DNA of 64,000 nucleotides from Mobilicoccus pelagius NBRC 104925 (GTDB taxonomy: Bacteria > Actinomycetota > Actinomycetes > Actinomycetales > Dermatophilaceae), in the NCBI RefSeq assembly GCF_000247995.1, contig NZ_BAFE01000076.1, forward strand, positions 62,001 to 126,000, in the 5' to 3' direction. The position numbers were made by a program, and so were the translations under genes. The notes beneath the pieces are model-generated. The model was not told the origin of the DNA, made no database searches, and was given only the letters and a program-made list of their open reading frames with translations. This document shows, one piece after another, positions 50,628-62,405 of this stretch; position 1 is the first letter of the stretch; the number at the start of each line of letters is the position of its first letter.

Positions 50628-51652
50628 CAGTGGTTCGCCTTCCAGAAGAGCTTCTCGTCGACCTGGCCGGTCTTGAGCAGCCAGTCGATCTGCTTGAGAC
50701 GCGTGTGGCCGCGACCGTTGAACGTCTCGGTGTCGAGCTGGATCGCGTCGAACACCTCGTGGAGCTGCTTGGCGCCCATCGCGAGGTTCCAGTCGGCCTT
50801 GTAGCCGAGCGTGTCGGTGATCTTGTCGAAGTTCACCTTGTAGCTGCGGTTGTCGGCGCCGGGCTCACCGAAGCTGAGCTTGCAGCCCTCGAACTCGGCG
50901 GCGACGGTCTCGGCGATCTCGCGGACCGTGTAGTTGTTGTCGTTGCTGCCCGAGTTGAACGCCTGCGCGTGGATCTTCTCGACGGGGGCGTCGAGCATCG
51001 TCATGATGCCCTTGCAGAGGTCGAGCGCGTGGGCCATGGGACGCCACGGGGTGCCGTCCGAGGTCATCGCGATGACGCCGGTCGTGTAGGCGAGGCCGCA
51101 CAGGTTGTTGAGGACGATGTCGAACCGCTGACGCGGGCTCGCACCGAACGCGGTGGCGTTGCGCAGGGCGACGGGGTGGAAGTTGTCGTCCGCGAGCTCC
51201 CACAGGTCCTGCTCGGTGAGGTACTTGCACTTGCCGTAGGCCGTCTGCGGGTTGACGGGGCTGGTCTCGTCGACGGTGCCGTCGGCGACGCCGTACACGG
51301 AGCAGCTCGACATGTAGACGAACCGCTCGACGCCGGCGGCCTTGGCCGTCTTGGCGACGTGGGCCGAGCCCAGGTGGTTGATCTCGTACGTGAGCGGGCC
51401 GACGAGGTCGCCGACCGGGTCGTTGCTGAGCTCCGCCATCGCGACGACGGCGTCGACGCCCTCGAAGTCGGCCTCGGTGAGGTTGCGCATGTCCTTCTCG
51501 AGGGTGAGCGCAGAGCTCTTGATGCCGTTGTAGAGCCAGCCGTTCTTGTAGAACCCGGCGTCGACCGCGACGACGTCGTGGCCGGCCTCGATGAGCATCG
51601 GGGCGAGCAGGCAGCCGAGGTATCCCTCGGTTCCGGTGACGAGGACCTTCAT
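50627..51652 (-). CDS. NAD-dependent sugar epimerase/dehydratase (extended SDR)
   Basis: The 341-residue extended SDR has VLVTGTEGYLGCLLAPML (about residues 3-20), DAVVAMAELSNDPVGDL, the catalytic triad SSCSVYG and YGKCK, and a substrate-side PWRPMAHALDLCKGIM. Canonical CDP-glucose 4,6-dehydratases begin with GHTGFKG at the cofactor loop; this protein does not, so it is a different branch. It starts 1 nt after the rfbF stop. The reaction is probably dehydration, epimerisation or reduction at C4 of a nucleotide hexose. Confidence 0.87.
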   Translation of the reverse strand: MKVLVTGTEGYLGCLLAPMLIEAGHDVVAVDAGFYKNGWLYNGIKSSALTLEKDMRNLTEADFEGVDAVVAMAELSNDPVGDLVGPLTYEINHLGSAHVAKTAKAAGVERFVYMSSCSVYGVADGTVDETSPVNPQTAYGKCKYLTEQDLWELADDNFHPVALRNATAFGASPRQRFDIVLNNLCGLAYTTGVIAMTSDGTPWRPMAHALDLCKGIMTMLDAPVEKIHAQAFNSGSNDNNYTVREIAETVAAEFEGCKLSFGEPGADNRSYKVNFDKITDTLGYKADWNLAMGAKQLHEVFDAIQLDTETFNGRGHTRLKQIDWLLKTGQVDEKLFWKANH

Positions 51653-51653
51653 G

Positions 51654-52430
51654 TCAGTTCCACACCTTCCAAGGGGCCTCGCCGGAGGCCCACATCTTCT
51701 CGAGCTTGTTCTTGTCGTTGAGCGTGTCCATCGGCTGCCAGAAGCCCGCGTGCTTGTACGCGTTGAGCTGACCGTCGTGGGCGAGGCCCCGCAGGGGCTC
51801 CTGCTCCCACACCGTGTCGTCGCCGGTGATGTAGTCGATGACGCCCGGCTCGCACACGAAGTAACCGCCGTTGACCCAGGCGCCGTCACCGTCCGGCTTC
51901 TCCTGGAACGTCTCGATCGTCGTCTCGTTGGCGCCGAGGCTGATCGCGCCGAACCGGCCCGGGGGCTGCACGACGGTCATCGTCGCCAGGCGACCCGACT
52001 TCTTGTGGAAGTCGATCGTCGCGGTGATGTCGGTGTCGGAGACGCCGTCGCCGTAGGTGAAGCAGAAGGTCTCGTCACCGATGTACTCGGCGACCCGCTT
52101 GAGGCGGCCACCCGTCATCGAGTTGAGGCCCGTGTCGACGAGCGTGACCTTCCAGTCCTCGACGTCGCGCTTGTGGATCTGCACGTCGCCCGTCGCCAGG
52201 TCGAACGTCATGTCCGAGTTGCGCATGGCGTAGGTCGAGAACCATTCCTTGATGTACTCGGCCTTGTAACCGCAGCACACGACGAACTCGTCGATGCCGT
52301 GCGCGGCGTACTCGCTCATGATGTGCCAGAGGATGGGCTTGCCGCCCACCTCGACCATCGGCTTCGGCTTGAGGACGGTCTCCTCGCTCAGCCGCGTCCC
52401 CAGTCCTCCGGCAAGAATGACTGCCTTCAT
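51654..52430 (-). CDS. rfbF: Glucose-1-phosphate cytidylyltransferase
   Basis: This 258-residue nucleotidyltransferase makes CDP-glucose from CTP and glucose-1-phosphate. It opens with MKAVILAGGLGTRLSEETV and LKPKPMVEVGGKPILWHIM, and has VCCGYKAEYIKEWF, FCFTYGDGVSD, GRFGAISLG, FQEKPDGDGAWVNGGYFV and GFWQPMDTLNDKNKLEKMW, all close to known RfbF/DdhA. It is the first gene of a five-gene operon. ATG 52430 follows GGGAGGGCCC. The upstream 210 bp form a long leader with a hairpin. Confidence 0.93.
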   Translation of the reverse strand: MKAVILAGGLGTRLSEETVLKPKPMVEVGGKPILWHIMSEYAAHGIDEFVVCCGYKAEYIKEWFSTYAMRNSDMTFDLATGDVQIHKRDVEDWKVTLVDTGLNSMTGGRLKRVAEYIGDETFCFTYGDGVSDTDITATIDFHKKSGRLATMTVVQPPGRFGAISLGANETTIETFQEKPDGDGAWVNGGYFVCEPGVIDYITGDDTVWEQEPLRGLAHDGQLNAYKHAGFWQPMDTLNDKNKLEKMWASGEAPWKVWN

Positions 52431-52650
52431 GTACGGGCCCTCCCCAGGCTCGATGCCCCTCACGTCCGGTAGGACGTTCCCCCCAGACACGTCGTTCCGG
52501 GTTCCACCGGTCGTCGGCGGGAACCCGCGTTCAGGGAAGAGAGGACCAAGTCGGCGGACGGACGGGCGGACGTGGTCGTCCTGCCCGGAACGGAGGCCGT
52601 GTACGCCTCGTGATCGGCGTCCCCCGGTTCTCTTCCCCGCCCCAACTATA
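52431..52650 (-). promoter_or_regulatory. Promoter and long leader of the CDP-sugar operon
   Basis: On the minus strand TGTATAGT (with -10 TATAGT at 52650-52645) is the best promoter-like match in an otherwise GC-rich stretch. It would leave a leader of about 205 nt. The leader contains a stem CGGGTTCC / GGAACCCG with a 14-nt loop (52498-52527). The remaining bases up to 52898, toward the glycosyltransferase remnant, show no gene. Confidence 0.5.
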
Positions 52651-52898
52651 CAGCCGTCCGACTCCCGGCCCGCGGGCTCCCGCAGAACGCCTCCCCGCGT
52701 CGGAGCTCCGGTGTCCCTGGAAACCGGTGTCATTCAGACCCTCTCACCTCGGTCCTCGCCCCGGACGACGTATGCAAGGCCGTCTCCCGTGGCACGATCG
52801 GGTCAGGCCCGGGGGCGGCCGGCCGGAGGGGATGGCGTCGGGTGGCCCGCGTCGCCACCGACGACCCACCGGAGCCCGGGCCGTCGCGAGGAGGAACC

Positions 52899-53545
52899 GT
52901 GCCGGCCGTCACCGTCGTCGTGCCCACCTACCGCCGAGGTGCCTACCTCGACACGGCACTCGCCTCGCTCCGCGCCCAGACGTTCACCGACTTCGAGGTC
53001 CTCGTCTGCGACAACGCGGCCGAACCCGTCGTCGCGGAGGAGGTCCGGGCCTTCGACGACCCACGTTTCGTGTACGTCGGCCGGGAATACAACCTGGGCC
53101 TCGCCCGCAACGCCCTCCTGGGATTCGCCGCCGCCCGCGCACCCCTCGTCATGAAGCTCGACGACGACGACGCGAGGCGGTCACCCGGTACCGACTGCAC
53201 GCGAACAACGACTCCTCCACCCGGGCAGCCCGCCAAGGACTCGGCGCGATCGCGGCCTACGACATCGCGCTCGGGAACACCACGGGCGACCCGCGACGGC
53301 GAGAGATCCTCCACCGACAGCGCAGCGTCCTCGCCGTCCTCACCGCCCGCGCGCTCGTACGGGACCGCGAAGCGGAGCGGGCGCGACGGGTGCTCCTCGA
53401 CGACCTCCGCCGACACCCCACCGTGGACGCCGCGCGTCTCGCCCTCGCGACGCTCGTCCCGTCCCCCCTCGCCGCCCACATCAGCCTCTTCCGTGGCGAA
53501 GCGCTCGCCCGCGCCGAGGAGACCGCAGGGCTCGAACCACTCTGA
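52899..53545 (+). pseudogene. Glycosyltransferase family 2 remnant with internal deletion and frameshift
   Basis: GTG 52899, after GAGGAGG, begins VPAVTVVVPTYRRGAYLDTALASLRAQTFTDFEVLVCDN, a clear GT2 start, and reads on to APLVMKLDDDD, the DxD metal site, near 53172. Immediately after, the coding sense moves to another frame: AVTRYRLHANNDSSTRAARQGL continues to the natural end ALARAEETAGLEPL at 53545. About 100-150 residues that normally separate these parts are missing. A deletion that also changed the frame is the simplest reading. It lies beside the CDP-sugar operon, so that pathway may have lost its transferase. Confidence 0.85.
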
Positions 53546-53578
53546 TCCCACCCCTGCGCGAACGGCTCCCTCACATGC

Positions 53579-53621
53579 GCGAGCGCGGCGGACGACCCGA
53601 GGGCCGCCTCACCGCGCTCGC
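53579..53621 (-). terminator. guaB terminator
   Basis: GCGAGCGCGG pairs perfectly with CCGCGCTCGC, with a GC-rich inner hairpin, 22 bp past the guaB stop. It also faces the end of the glycosyltransferase remnant. Confidence 0.65.
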
Positions 53622-53642
53622 AGATGGGCGGGGTGACGCCGC

Positions 53643-55187
<1,545 letters not shown>

Positions 55188-55296
55188 CTACGCGGTGTCC
55201 CGTCGCTCCCCATCCGCCGAGGCACGGATGCCCGGCGGGGGCGGACGTCGGGCATACCCGTCCCGGTGTGCGAGAGGCGAATCCGACCTCGAGGAC

Positions 55297-56427
55297 TCAG
55301 CGGGCGGCGGTCGCCGCGTCGGCACCCCCCGCGGTCTCGCGGACCTCGACGGCGGCGGCGTCACCGGACTTCTCCGACCGTTCGCCCGACGTCGAACCCC
55401 CGGCGCCGGACCCGTCGTGCGTCGCCTTGTCGGTGCCGTCTCCGGGAGCCACGTCGGACCCCTTCTCGACGACCCCGGTGGGCTCACGCGCCTCCAGGGT
55501 CCCGACCGACGTCGACGGGGATCCCGTGCCGGCCGTCTGCCCGCCACCCGCGCTGCCCAGCGGGGCCGGCGGGGTCGGCGTCGCCGGAGCCGCCTGGGTG
55601 GGAGCCGAGGGCCCCACGGTGGCGTCCGGCGTCTTCTGGGGCGTCCCCTCCGCGGTCGTCGCCCCGGTCTTCGACGGGGTGCGTTCGGCCGTCGGCGCGG
55701 TCGTGAGGGGCGCGGTCGTGATCGAGGGCGCCACCGTGCTCGACGGGACACCGGTGGGCCGGCCTGTCGACGCGGTCGTCGCGGTGACCTCCTTGTCGAC
55801 CGAGGGTGCCGCGACGATCGTCGGGTCGGCCGCGTCGATCTTCTTCGCGAGTTCCTCGACCTGCTGCGTGATCTCGGGGCTCGCCGCGTCCTTGGGTGCG
55901 AGGCTGCGGAACACCTCGAGCATGCCCTTGGCCTTCTGCACGTCGCCGGTGTCGACCGCGTGCCGGATGCTCTCGACGACCTGCGGCACCGCGGCGGCAC
56001 TCACCGCGGACGGACTCTGCGTGGCCGTGGGGACGTCGCCGCGCACGATCGCGGCCGCCTCGGCGGCCTTGGCGGCGACGGTGCGCACCGGCCCGAACTC
56101 GTGCTGGGTGAGGGCGGCGGCCACGCCGCCACCGGAGACGGTGAGCGCGAGCGCGCCGAGCACGGCGACCGCGCGGGCGCGGCGCACCTGCACGACGGTG
56201 AGCCGCGACGGTGCGTCGTCGACCGTGCCGGGGACACGACGCAGGCCGAGCGGTCCGACGTTCTCGGCGTACTCCTGCTCGTCGGCGTCGATGCGCGCCG
56301 TCCAGGCGGCGAGCATGTCCTCGAGGTCGTCACGATCCCCGTGGCTCCCGCGTCGGCGGTCACCGAGCCGATCGAGCAGCTCGTCGTCGTCCCGGATGGG
56401 GCCGAAGTCCAGTCCGGCGGTCATCAC
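55297..56427 (-). CDS. RsdA-like anti-sigma-D factor with long extracellular tail
   Basis: The 376-residue single-pass membrane protein starts with [14 protein letters not shown]...[19 protein letters not shown] (about residues 15-50), the sigma-D-binding pattern of RsdA. A membrane helix follows at about 84-106 ([22 protein letters not shown]). The rest is outside: an alpha-helical part (about 115-195), then a Thr/Pro/Ser-rich disordered tail to the end. In mycobacteria RsdA is released from SigD by ClpP-dependent proteolysis. GTG 56427 overlaps the sigD stop (GTGA), so sigma and anti-sigma are coupled. Confidence 0.82.
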   Translation of the reverse strand: MMTAGLDFGPIRDDDELLDRLGDRRRGSHGDRDDLEDMLAAWTARIDADEQEYAENVGPLGLRRVPGTVDDAPSRLTVVQVRRARAVAVLGALALTVSGGGVAAALTQHEFGPVRTVAAKAAEAAAIVRGDVPTATQSPSAVSAAAVPQVVESIRHAVDTGDVQKAKGMLEVFRSLAPKDAASPEITQQVEELAKKIDAADPTIVAAPSVDKEVTATTASTGRPTGVPSSTVAPSITTAPLTTAPTAERTPSKTGATTAEGTPQKTPDATVGPSAPTQAAPATPTPPAPLGSAGGGQTAGTGSPSTSVGTLEAREPTGVVEKGSDVAPGDGTDKATHDGSGAGGSTSGERSEKSGDAAAVEVRETAGGADAATAAR

Positions 56428-57068
56428 GCCTCCCCCTGGCGCTTGTGGAACATCTCGCGAAGGCGGGCCAACGCACGGTGCTGCGCGACCCGGACGGCCC
56501 CCGCCGTCATGCCGAGGGACGACGCGGTCTCCTCGGCGGACAGACCCACCGCGACGCGCAACGTGAGGAGCTCACGCTGATGGTCGGGCAGTTGGTGCAT
56601 GAGCGCCCACGCCTCGTCGGCCTGCGTGCCGGCGACGACGAGCTCCTCGGGCCCCGCGTCGAGATCGGCCCGCTCGGGCATCTCGTCGGTGGGGACGGGC
56701 TGGCGGTACATCGACCGCTGCACGTCGGCGACCTTGCGGGCACAGATCGAGTAGACGTACGCCTCGAAGGGGACGCCGCGCTCGTCGTATCGCGACAATG
56801 ACGTGAGCACCGCGATACACACCTCCTGCGCTGCATCCTCGGCGGCACCCGCGGCGTGCGGGAACCGACCCAACCGGGCTCGGGCATACCGGAAGGCCCG
56901 CTCGCGGACGGCGAGCATGAGCCCCTCCAGGGCCGCGGTGTCCCCGGCCATCGCGGCATGCGCGAGGTCGGCGAGGGGTGACGCGGCGTTCACGGCTGAC
57001 ATCGCGCCGGGCGCCCCGGACGTTACGTCGTCGCCGGCGGACATCACGGGCCGCATCGGAACGGTCAT
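56424..57068 (-). CDS. sigD: RNA polymerase sigma factor, SigD-like
   Basis: This 214-residue extracytoplasmic-function sigma factor has region 2 ([72 protein letters not shown], about residues 45-120) and region 4 ([52 protein letters not shown], about 155-205). The order sigD-rsdA-guaB equals the mycobacterial locus. ATG 57068 follows GAGGAGGAAC. Regulation is expected through the membrane RsdA-like partner. Confidence 0.9.
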   Translation of the reverse strand: MTVPMRPVMSAGDDVTSGAPGAMSAVNAASPLADLAHAAMAGDTAALEGLMLAVRERAFRYARARLGRFPHAAGAAEDAAQEVCIAVLTSLSRYDERGVPFEAYVYSICARKVADVQRSMYRQPVPTDEMPERADLDAGPEELVVAGTQADEAWALMHQLPDHQRELLTLRVAVGLSAEETASSLGMTAGAVRVAQHRALARLREMFHKRQGEA

Positions 57069-57325
57069 TCGAGTTCCTCCTCGCCGGGCGTTCGCCCTAG
57101 CCTCCGGGCGCGAGACGCCCTCCCCCATCATGGCCCACCGACGGCTCCGACGGAACGGAGTCCGACCCCCCAGGGACACATGCCCGGTTTGAACCCCCGG
57201 ACAGCGGGTATCGATCTAGGGACGCGCTCGTAGGCATCGACACGTCACACCACGACCCCGAGGTTGCCCCATCCACGACGTGGCGGCAACCCGAGGGGCC
57301 ACCGTCGGCATCACAGGAGGACCTC

Positions 57326-57613
57326 ATGGCGGAGATCTCCCGCCTCCCCGGCCCGCAGGCCGACCGCTGGGAATGGCAGTACCAGGGGGCGTGCCGAGAA
57401 ACCGGTTCCGAGGCGTTCTTCCACCCCGAGGGCGAGCGCGGTGCCCGACGCCGCGCACGTGACGCCTCGGCCAAGCTCGTGTGCGCGGGTTGCCCCGTCC
57501 TGCAGGAGTGCCGGGAGCACGCCCTCACCGTCCGCGAGCCGTACGGCGTGTGGGGAGGCATGACGGAGGACGAGCGCGAGGCGCACCACGCCGCGCACGA
57601 GCTCGCCTCCTGA
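57326..57613 (+). CDS. whiB: WhiB-family iron-sulfur regulator
   Basis: The 95-residue protein has the four cluster Cys residues of the WhiB family (Cys23; Cys53, Cys56, Cys62 in CAGCPVLQEC) and the turn GVWGG (residues 74-78) with the charged MTEDER segment after it. Such proteins bind a [4Fe-4S] cluster and act with the principal sigma factor. The neighbourhood (sigD, guaB, groES-groEL) is that of mycobacterial whiB3, though the subfamily cannot be fixed by eye. ATG follows CAGGAGGACCTC. The gene is divergent from sigD. Confidence 0.93.
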   Translation: MAEISRLPGPQADRWEWQYQGACRETGSEAFFHPEGERGARRRARDASAKLVCAGCPVLQECREHALTVREPYGVWGGMTEDEREAHHAAHELAS

Positions 57614-57699
57614 GGCACCGCTCCCCCACTCCGGGCCCAGAGGCGCCCCCGCCCCAGGGGGCCCGGATCGCCCCCTCGCCGTTCACCCACGCGTGCAGG

Positions 57700-58932
57700 T
57701 CACCCGGCCGCCCGCGCGACCGCGTTCGCCCGGTGCAACGAGGATCCGACGTGCCCACCGAGCACGACGAGCACCACGAGCACCCCGACGAGCACGAGGT
57801 CCGGCACCTGCCACGATCCCGTCGCGTCGAAGAGGACCCCGAGCAGGATCGGCCCCGTCGCCGCGACGACGTAGCCCACGCCCTGCGCGAGGGCGGACAC
57901 GGCCGGCACGTCGGCGGAGTCGGGCTGGTCTGCGACGAACGTCAACGCACTCGAGAACGCCGCACCCTGCGCGAGACCGCAGACCGACGCGGCCACGGCC
58001 GCCGCCGCCGGGCCGAGACCGAGGCACAGCAACGCGACGATCTGGACGCCGCACACGGCGGTGATCCACGGCCGCGCCCGACGCGAGGTGGCGAAGCGCG
58101 GCGCGACGAACGATCCCGGGATGCCGAGCAGGCTGAAAAGGCCGAGCACCGCCCCGGCCGCCGCGGGCGAGAGCCCCTGCGCGGTGAGCTGGTCGGGCAG
58201 CCACGTGACGAGGCTGTAGAAGATCAACGACTGCAACCCCATGAACGCCGTGATCGCCCAGGCGCGGCGGGTCGTCGCGACGGCACGGAGTCCCGTCGGA
58301 GGGGTGACCGCCCCGGCGTCGTGGCCGGGCGTGCGACGCACGATGACGACCCACCATGCAAGCACGGCGAGTGCGGGCACCGCCCAGAGGCCGAGGGCGA
58401 GCGGCCACCCCCAGCCGAGGCCGTCCTCGAGCGGGACCGTCGCCGTCGAGCCGAGGGCCCCACTGATCTGCAAGGTCGCCGTGTAGGCGCCCATGAGCAG
58501 CGCGATGCGCGTGGGGAAGCGGGAACGGATGAACGACGGAACGAGGACGTTGCCGAGCGCGATGCCGCACCCGACGAGCACCGTGCCGAGGAAGAATGCC
58601 GCCGCGCCGCCCGCGCTGCGGACGAGCGCACCCGCCGCGATCGGCACGAGGAGGAGTAGCATCGCCCGCTCGAGGCCGAGACGGCCGACGAGATAGGGCG
58701 CCGCGAACGCGAACAGGCCGAAGCACACCATCGGCAGCGACGTCGTCGCACCGGCGAGGGCAGGGCCGAGGTGGAGATCGGCCCGCAACGTCGAGAGCGT
58801 CGGCGGGACGCTCGTGATCGGCGCCCGCAGGAGGAACGCCACGGCGAGAACCGCGAGGGCGATCGTCACACCCGGACGCCACACCCTCCCCCGCCGTGCG
58901 CCCGTCCCTGCCTCGTCCACTGAACCCGCCAT
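57700..58932 (-). CDS. MFS transporter, CynX/NimT-like
   Basis: This 410-residue transporter has about twelve membrane helices. The opening PGVTIALAVLAVAFLLRAPITSVPPTLSTLRADLHLGPALAGATTSLPMVCFGLFAFAAPYLVGRLGLERAM, the LLMGAYTATLQISGALGSTATVPLEDGLGWGWPLALGLW block, and LVTWLPDQLTAQGLSPAAAGAVLGLFSLLGIPGSF are typical of the cyanate/nitroimidazole-type branch. The substrate is unknown. The ATG at 58932 after GGAGCAGGACG is preferred. It lies between whiB (convergent) and groEL, whose terminator precedes it. Confidence 0.86.
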   Translation of the reverse strand: MAGSVDEAGTGARRGRVWRPGVTIALAVLAVAFLLRAPITSVPPTLSTLRADLHLGPALAGATTSLPMVCFGLFAFAAPYLVGRLGLERAMLLLLVPIAAGALVRSAGGAAAFFLGTVLVGCGIALGNVLVPSFIRSRFPTRIALLMGAYTATLQISGALGSTATVPLEDGLGWGWPLALGLWAVPALAVLAWWVVIVRRTPGHDAGAVTPPTGLRAVATTRRAWAITAFMGLQSLIFYSLVTWLPDQLTAQGLSPAAAGAVLGLFSLLGIPGSFVAPRFATSRRARPWITAVCGVQIVALLCLGLGPAAAAVAASVCGLAQGAAFSSALTFVADQPDSADVPAVSALAQGVGYVVAATGPILLGVLFDATGSWQVPDLVLVGVLVVLVVLGGHVGSSLHRANAVARAAG

Positions 58933-59002
58933 CGTCCTGCTCCGATTCCGCCCTCTCGGGCCTCGACATTCCTGACCGCGCACCCCGCCCACCGGGAGAC
59001 GC

Positions 59003-59047
59003 ACGAGCACGCCCCGGAACAGGAGTCCCGTTCCGGGGCGTGCTCGT
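59003..59047 (-). terminator. groEL terminator
   Basis: An 18-bp perfect stem (ACGAGCACGCCCCGGAAC with its complement) and a 9-nt loop lie 33 bp past the groEL stop. It is the strongest hairpin in the window. Confidence 0.9.
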
Positions 59048-59079
59048 CTCGTCGCCGCGCCGTTGCGGCAGCAGGGGGA

Positions 59080-60732
<1,653 letters not shown>

Positions 60733-60778
60733 TCAGGCGGCCGGGGCGCGTCGGTGAAGCGTATGGGTGGTCAGCGCG

Positions 60779-61075
60779 TCACTTGGTGACGACGGCCAGC
60801 ACGTCGCGGGCGGAGAGGATGAGGAACTCCTCGCCGGCGTACTTGACCTCGGTGCCGCCGTACTTGCTGTAGATGACCTTGTCGCCGACCTGGACGTCGA
60901 GCGGGATGCGGTTGCCGTTGTCGTCGACACGACCCGGACCGATGGCCAGGACCTCGCCCTCCTGGGGCTTCTCCTTGGCGGTGTCCGGGATGACGAGGCC
61001 GGAGGCCGTGGTCTGCTCGGCCTCGCTGGACTTGACGACGATGCGGTCCTCGAGCGGCTTGATGTTCACCGACAC
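60779..61075 (-). CDS. groES: Co-chaperonin GroES
   Basis: This 98-residue co-chaperonin starts [46 protein letters not shown], which contains the mobile loop that contacts GroEL, and ends [18 protein letters not shown]. Seven subunits cap the GroEL ring. The GTG start follows AAAGGTGGAAC. First gene of the groES-groEL operon, with the promoter and two CIRCE sites 160-230 bp upstream. Confidence 0.97.
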   Translation of the reverse strand: MSVNIKPLEDRIVVKSSEAEQTTASGLVIPDTAKEKPQEGEVLAIGPGRVDDNGNRIPLDVQVGDKVIYSKYGGTEVKYAGEEFLILSARDVLAVVTK

Positions 61076-61232
61076 GGTTCCACCTTTCGACTAGAGCGCC
61101 CGTGAGGGCACATGAGTTCGGTGCAGGCGACCGGCCGGTGGACCGCCGTCGCGGGGGTCGGCCCTGGGTCGATGACGCCTGCTGTTCTCTGCTCTCCCGA
61201 CCGTCTCCGGCGCCGTGCGGAGCGTTCCGCGC

Positions 61233-61259
61233 CTGGCACTTGGAGCCGTCGAGTGCTAA
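61233..61259 (-). promoter_or_regulatory. CIRCE operator, promoter-downstream copy
   Basis: On the minus strand TTAGCACTC (61259-61251), 9 nt, AAGTGCCAG (61241-61233). The first half is the perfect HrcA half-site; the second matches 6 of 9 positions. It covers the likely transcription start. Confidence 0.85.
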
Positions 61260-61264
61260 CTCCG

Positions 61265-61293
61265 AATCTAGGCCTCGGTTAGCACTCGGTCAA
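61265..61293 (-). promoter_or_regulatory. groES-groEL promoter
   Basis: On the minus strand -35 TTGACC (61293-61288), a 17-bp spacer (61287-61271) and -10 TAGATT (61270-61265) give a near-consensus housekeeping promoter. The -35 box overlaps the upstream CIRCE and the stop codon of the preceding SDR gene. Confidence 0.85.
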
Positions 61294-61305
61294 CTCGACT
61301 GCCAA
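61279..61305 (-). promoter_or_regulatory. CIRCE operator, promoter-upstream copy
   Basis: On the minus strand TTGGCAGTC (61305-61297), 9 nt, GAGTGCTAA (61287-61279). The second half is a perfect half-site and the first matches 7 of 9. HrcA bound here would cover the -35 box. Confidence 0.87.
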
Positions 61306-62189
61306 GGTTGCGCCGGGGCGACTCGGCCACGGGACTCCTGACGCGACCGTCGGCCCACCGCGGCGAGCGCCGGGCGAAGAGCGACGCGCGGGGTGAGGGA
61401 CGAGGCACGCATCATCGTGCGGAGCACGGCGCCGGGGAACACGACGGCGCGCCCCTGCGACAGACCCTCCCACGCCTCGCGGGCGCACTGCTCGGCGCTG
61501 ATGCGGGCGACGCCCACGGCGTTCGTGAGCGGCCCCATGCCGGAGACGTCGTCGAACTCCGTGGCGACCGGCCCCGGCTGCAGCTGGGTGAGGGTGACGC
61601 CCGTGCCGGCGAGTTCGCCGCGCAGCCCCTCGGAGAGGCCGTCGACGTAGTGCTTCGTCGCGGCGTAGACGGCGGCACCCGGCGTGGGCATGCGCCCCGC
61701 GCTCGACCCGACCATGAGGATCGCGCCACGCCCGTGCTCGATCATCGCGGGCAGCAGCGCCCGCGTGAGCAGGGTGGGGGCGGTGACGTTGACGGCGATC
61801 ATCCGCGCGAGGGTGTCGGGCTCCGCCTCCTCGAGGAGGGCGTAGTCGCCGAACCCGGCGTTGTTGACCAGGACGTCCACCCCCAGGCCCGCGGCGGAGA
61901 CGTCGTCGACGAGCGCACGCACGCCCTCGGGGGTCGAGAGGTCGGCGGGAATCACCTCGACACGCAGCGGCTCGCGGCCGTGACGGTCGACGATCGCGAG
62001 GCGCCGCGCAACCTCCTCGAGGCGGTCGCGCCGACGCGCGACGAGGACGACGGTGTCCGCGACGACGGCGGCCTCACGGGCGAGGGCCTCGCCGATGCCG
62101 GACGACGCGCCCGTGACGAGCACGGTCGTATCGGCGAACCGCTCCGCGGCCTCGCTGGTGTCGGTGGGGACGAACGGGATCTTCGGCAT
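61290..62189 (-). CDS. SDR-family oxidoreductase
   Basis: The 299-residue classical SDR has VLVTGASSGIGEALAREAA (about residues 23-41), RRRDRLEEVA after beta-2 (basic, so NADP likely), NNAGFGDYALL, the active site MVGSSAGRMPTPGAAVYAATKHYV (Ser, Tyr, Lys) and LQPGPVATEF. Members of this group reduce ketones or sterol/lipid carbonyls; the substrate is unknown. ATG 62189 follows GGAGGAGAGCC. Its last codons and stop overlap the groES promoter and the upstream CIRCE. Confidence 0.87.
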   Translation of the reverse strand: MPKIPFVPTDTSEAAERFADTTVLVTGASSGIGEALAREAAVVADTVVLVARRRDRLEEVARRLAIVDRHGREPLRVEVIPADLSTPEGVRALVDDVSAAGLGVDVLVNNAGFGDYALLEEAEPDTLARMIAVNVTAPTLLTRALLPAMIEHGRGAILMVGSSAGRMPTPGAAVYAATKHYVDGLSEGLRGELAGTGVTLTQLQPGPVATEFDDVSGMGPLTNAVGVARISAEQCAREAWEGLSQGRAVVFPGAVLRTMMRASSLTPRVALRPALAAVGRRSRQESRGRVAPAQPWQSS

Positions 62190-62405
62190 GGCTCTCCTCC
62201 GGCGGACGGACCTCCAGTCTCACCCCACACGACGACACCGGCTCGTCGAGACCCGACCGCGGGACGGTCATACGACGACCGGGATCGGCGACGTCGTGTG
62301 GCGGTGGGGTGATCGATCGACCGCGGCGGTGGGGAGTGTCGGCACCTCCCGTCCCCGCCCGGGAGCCCGTGGCGACGGGACGGGCAGCCGGTAGCGTGAT
62401 GGGTC

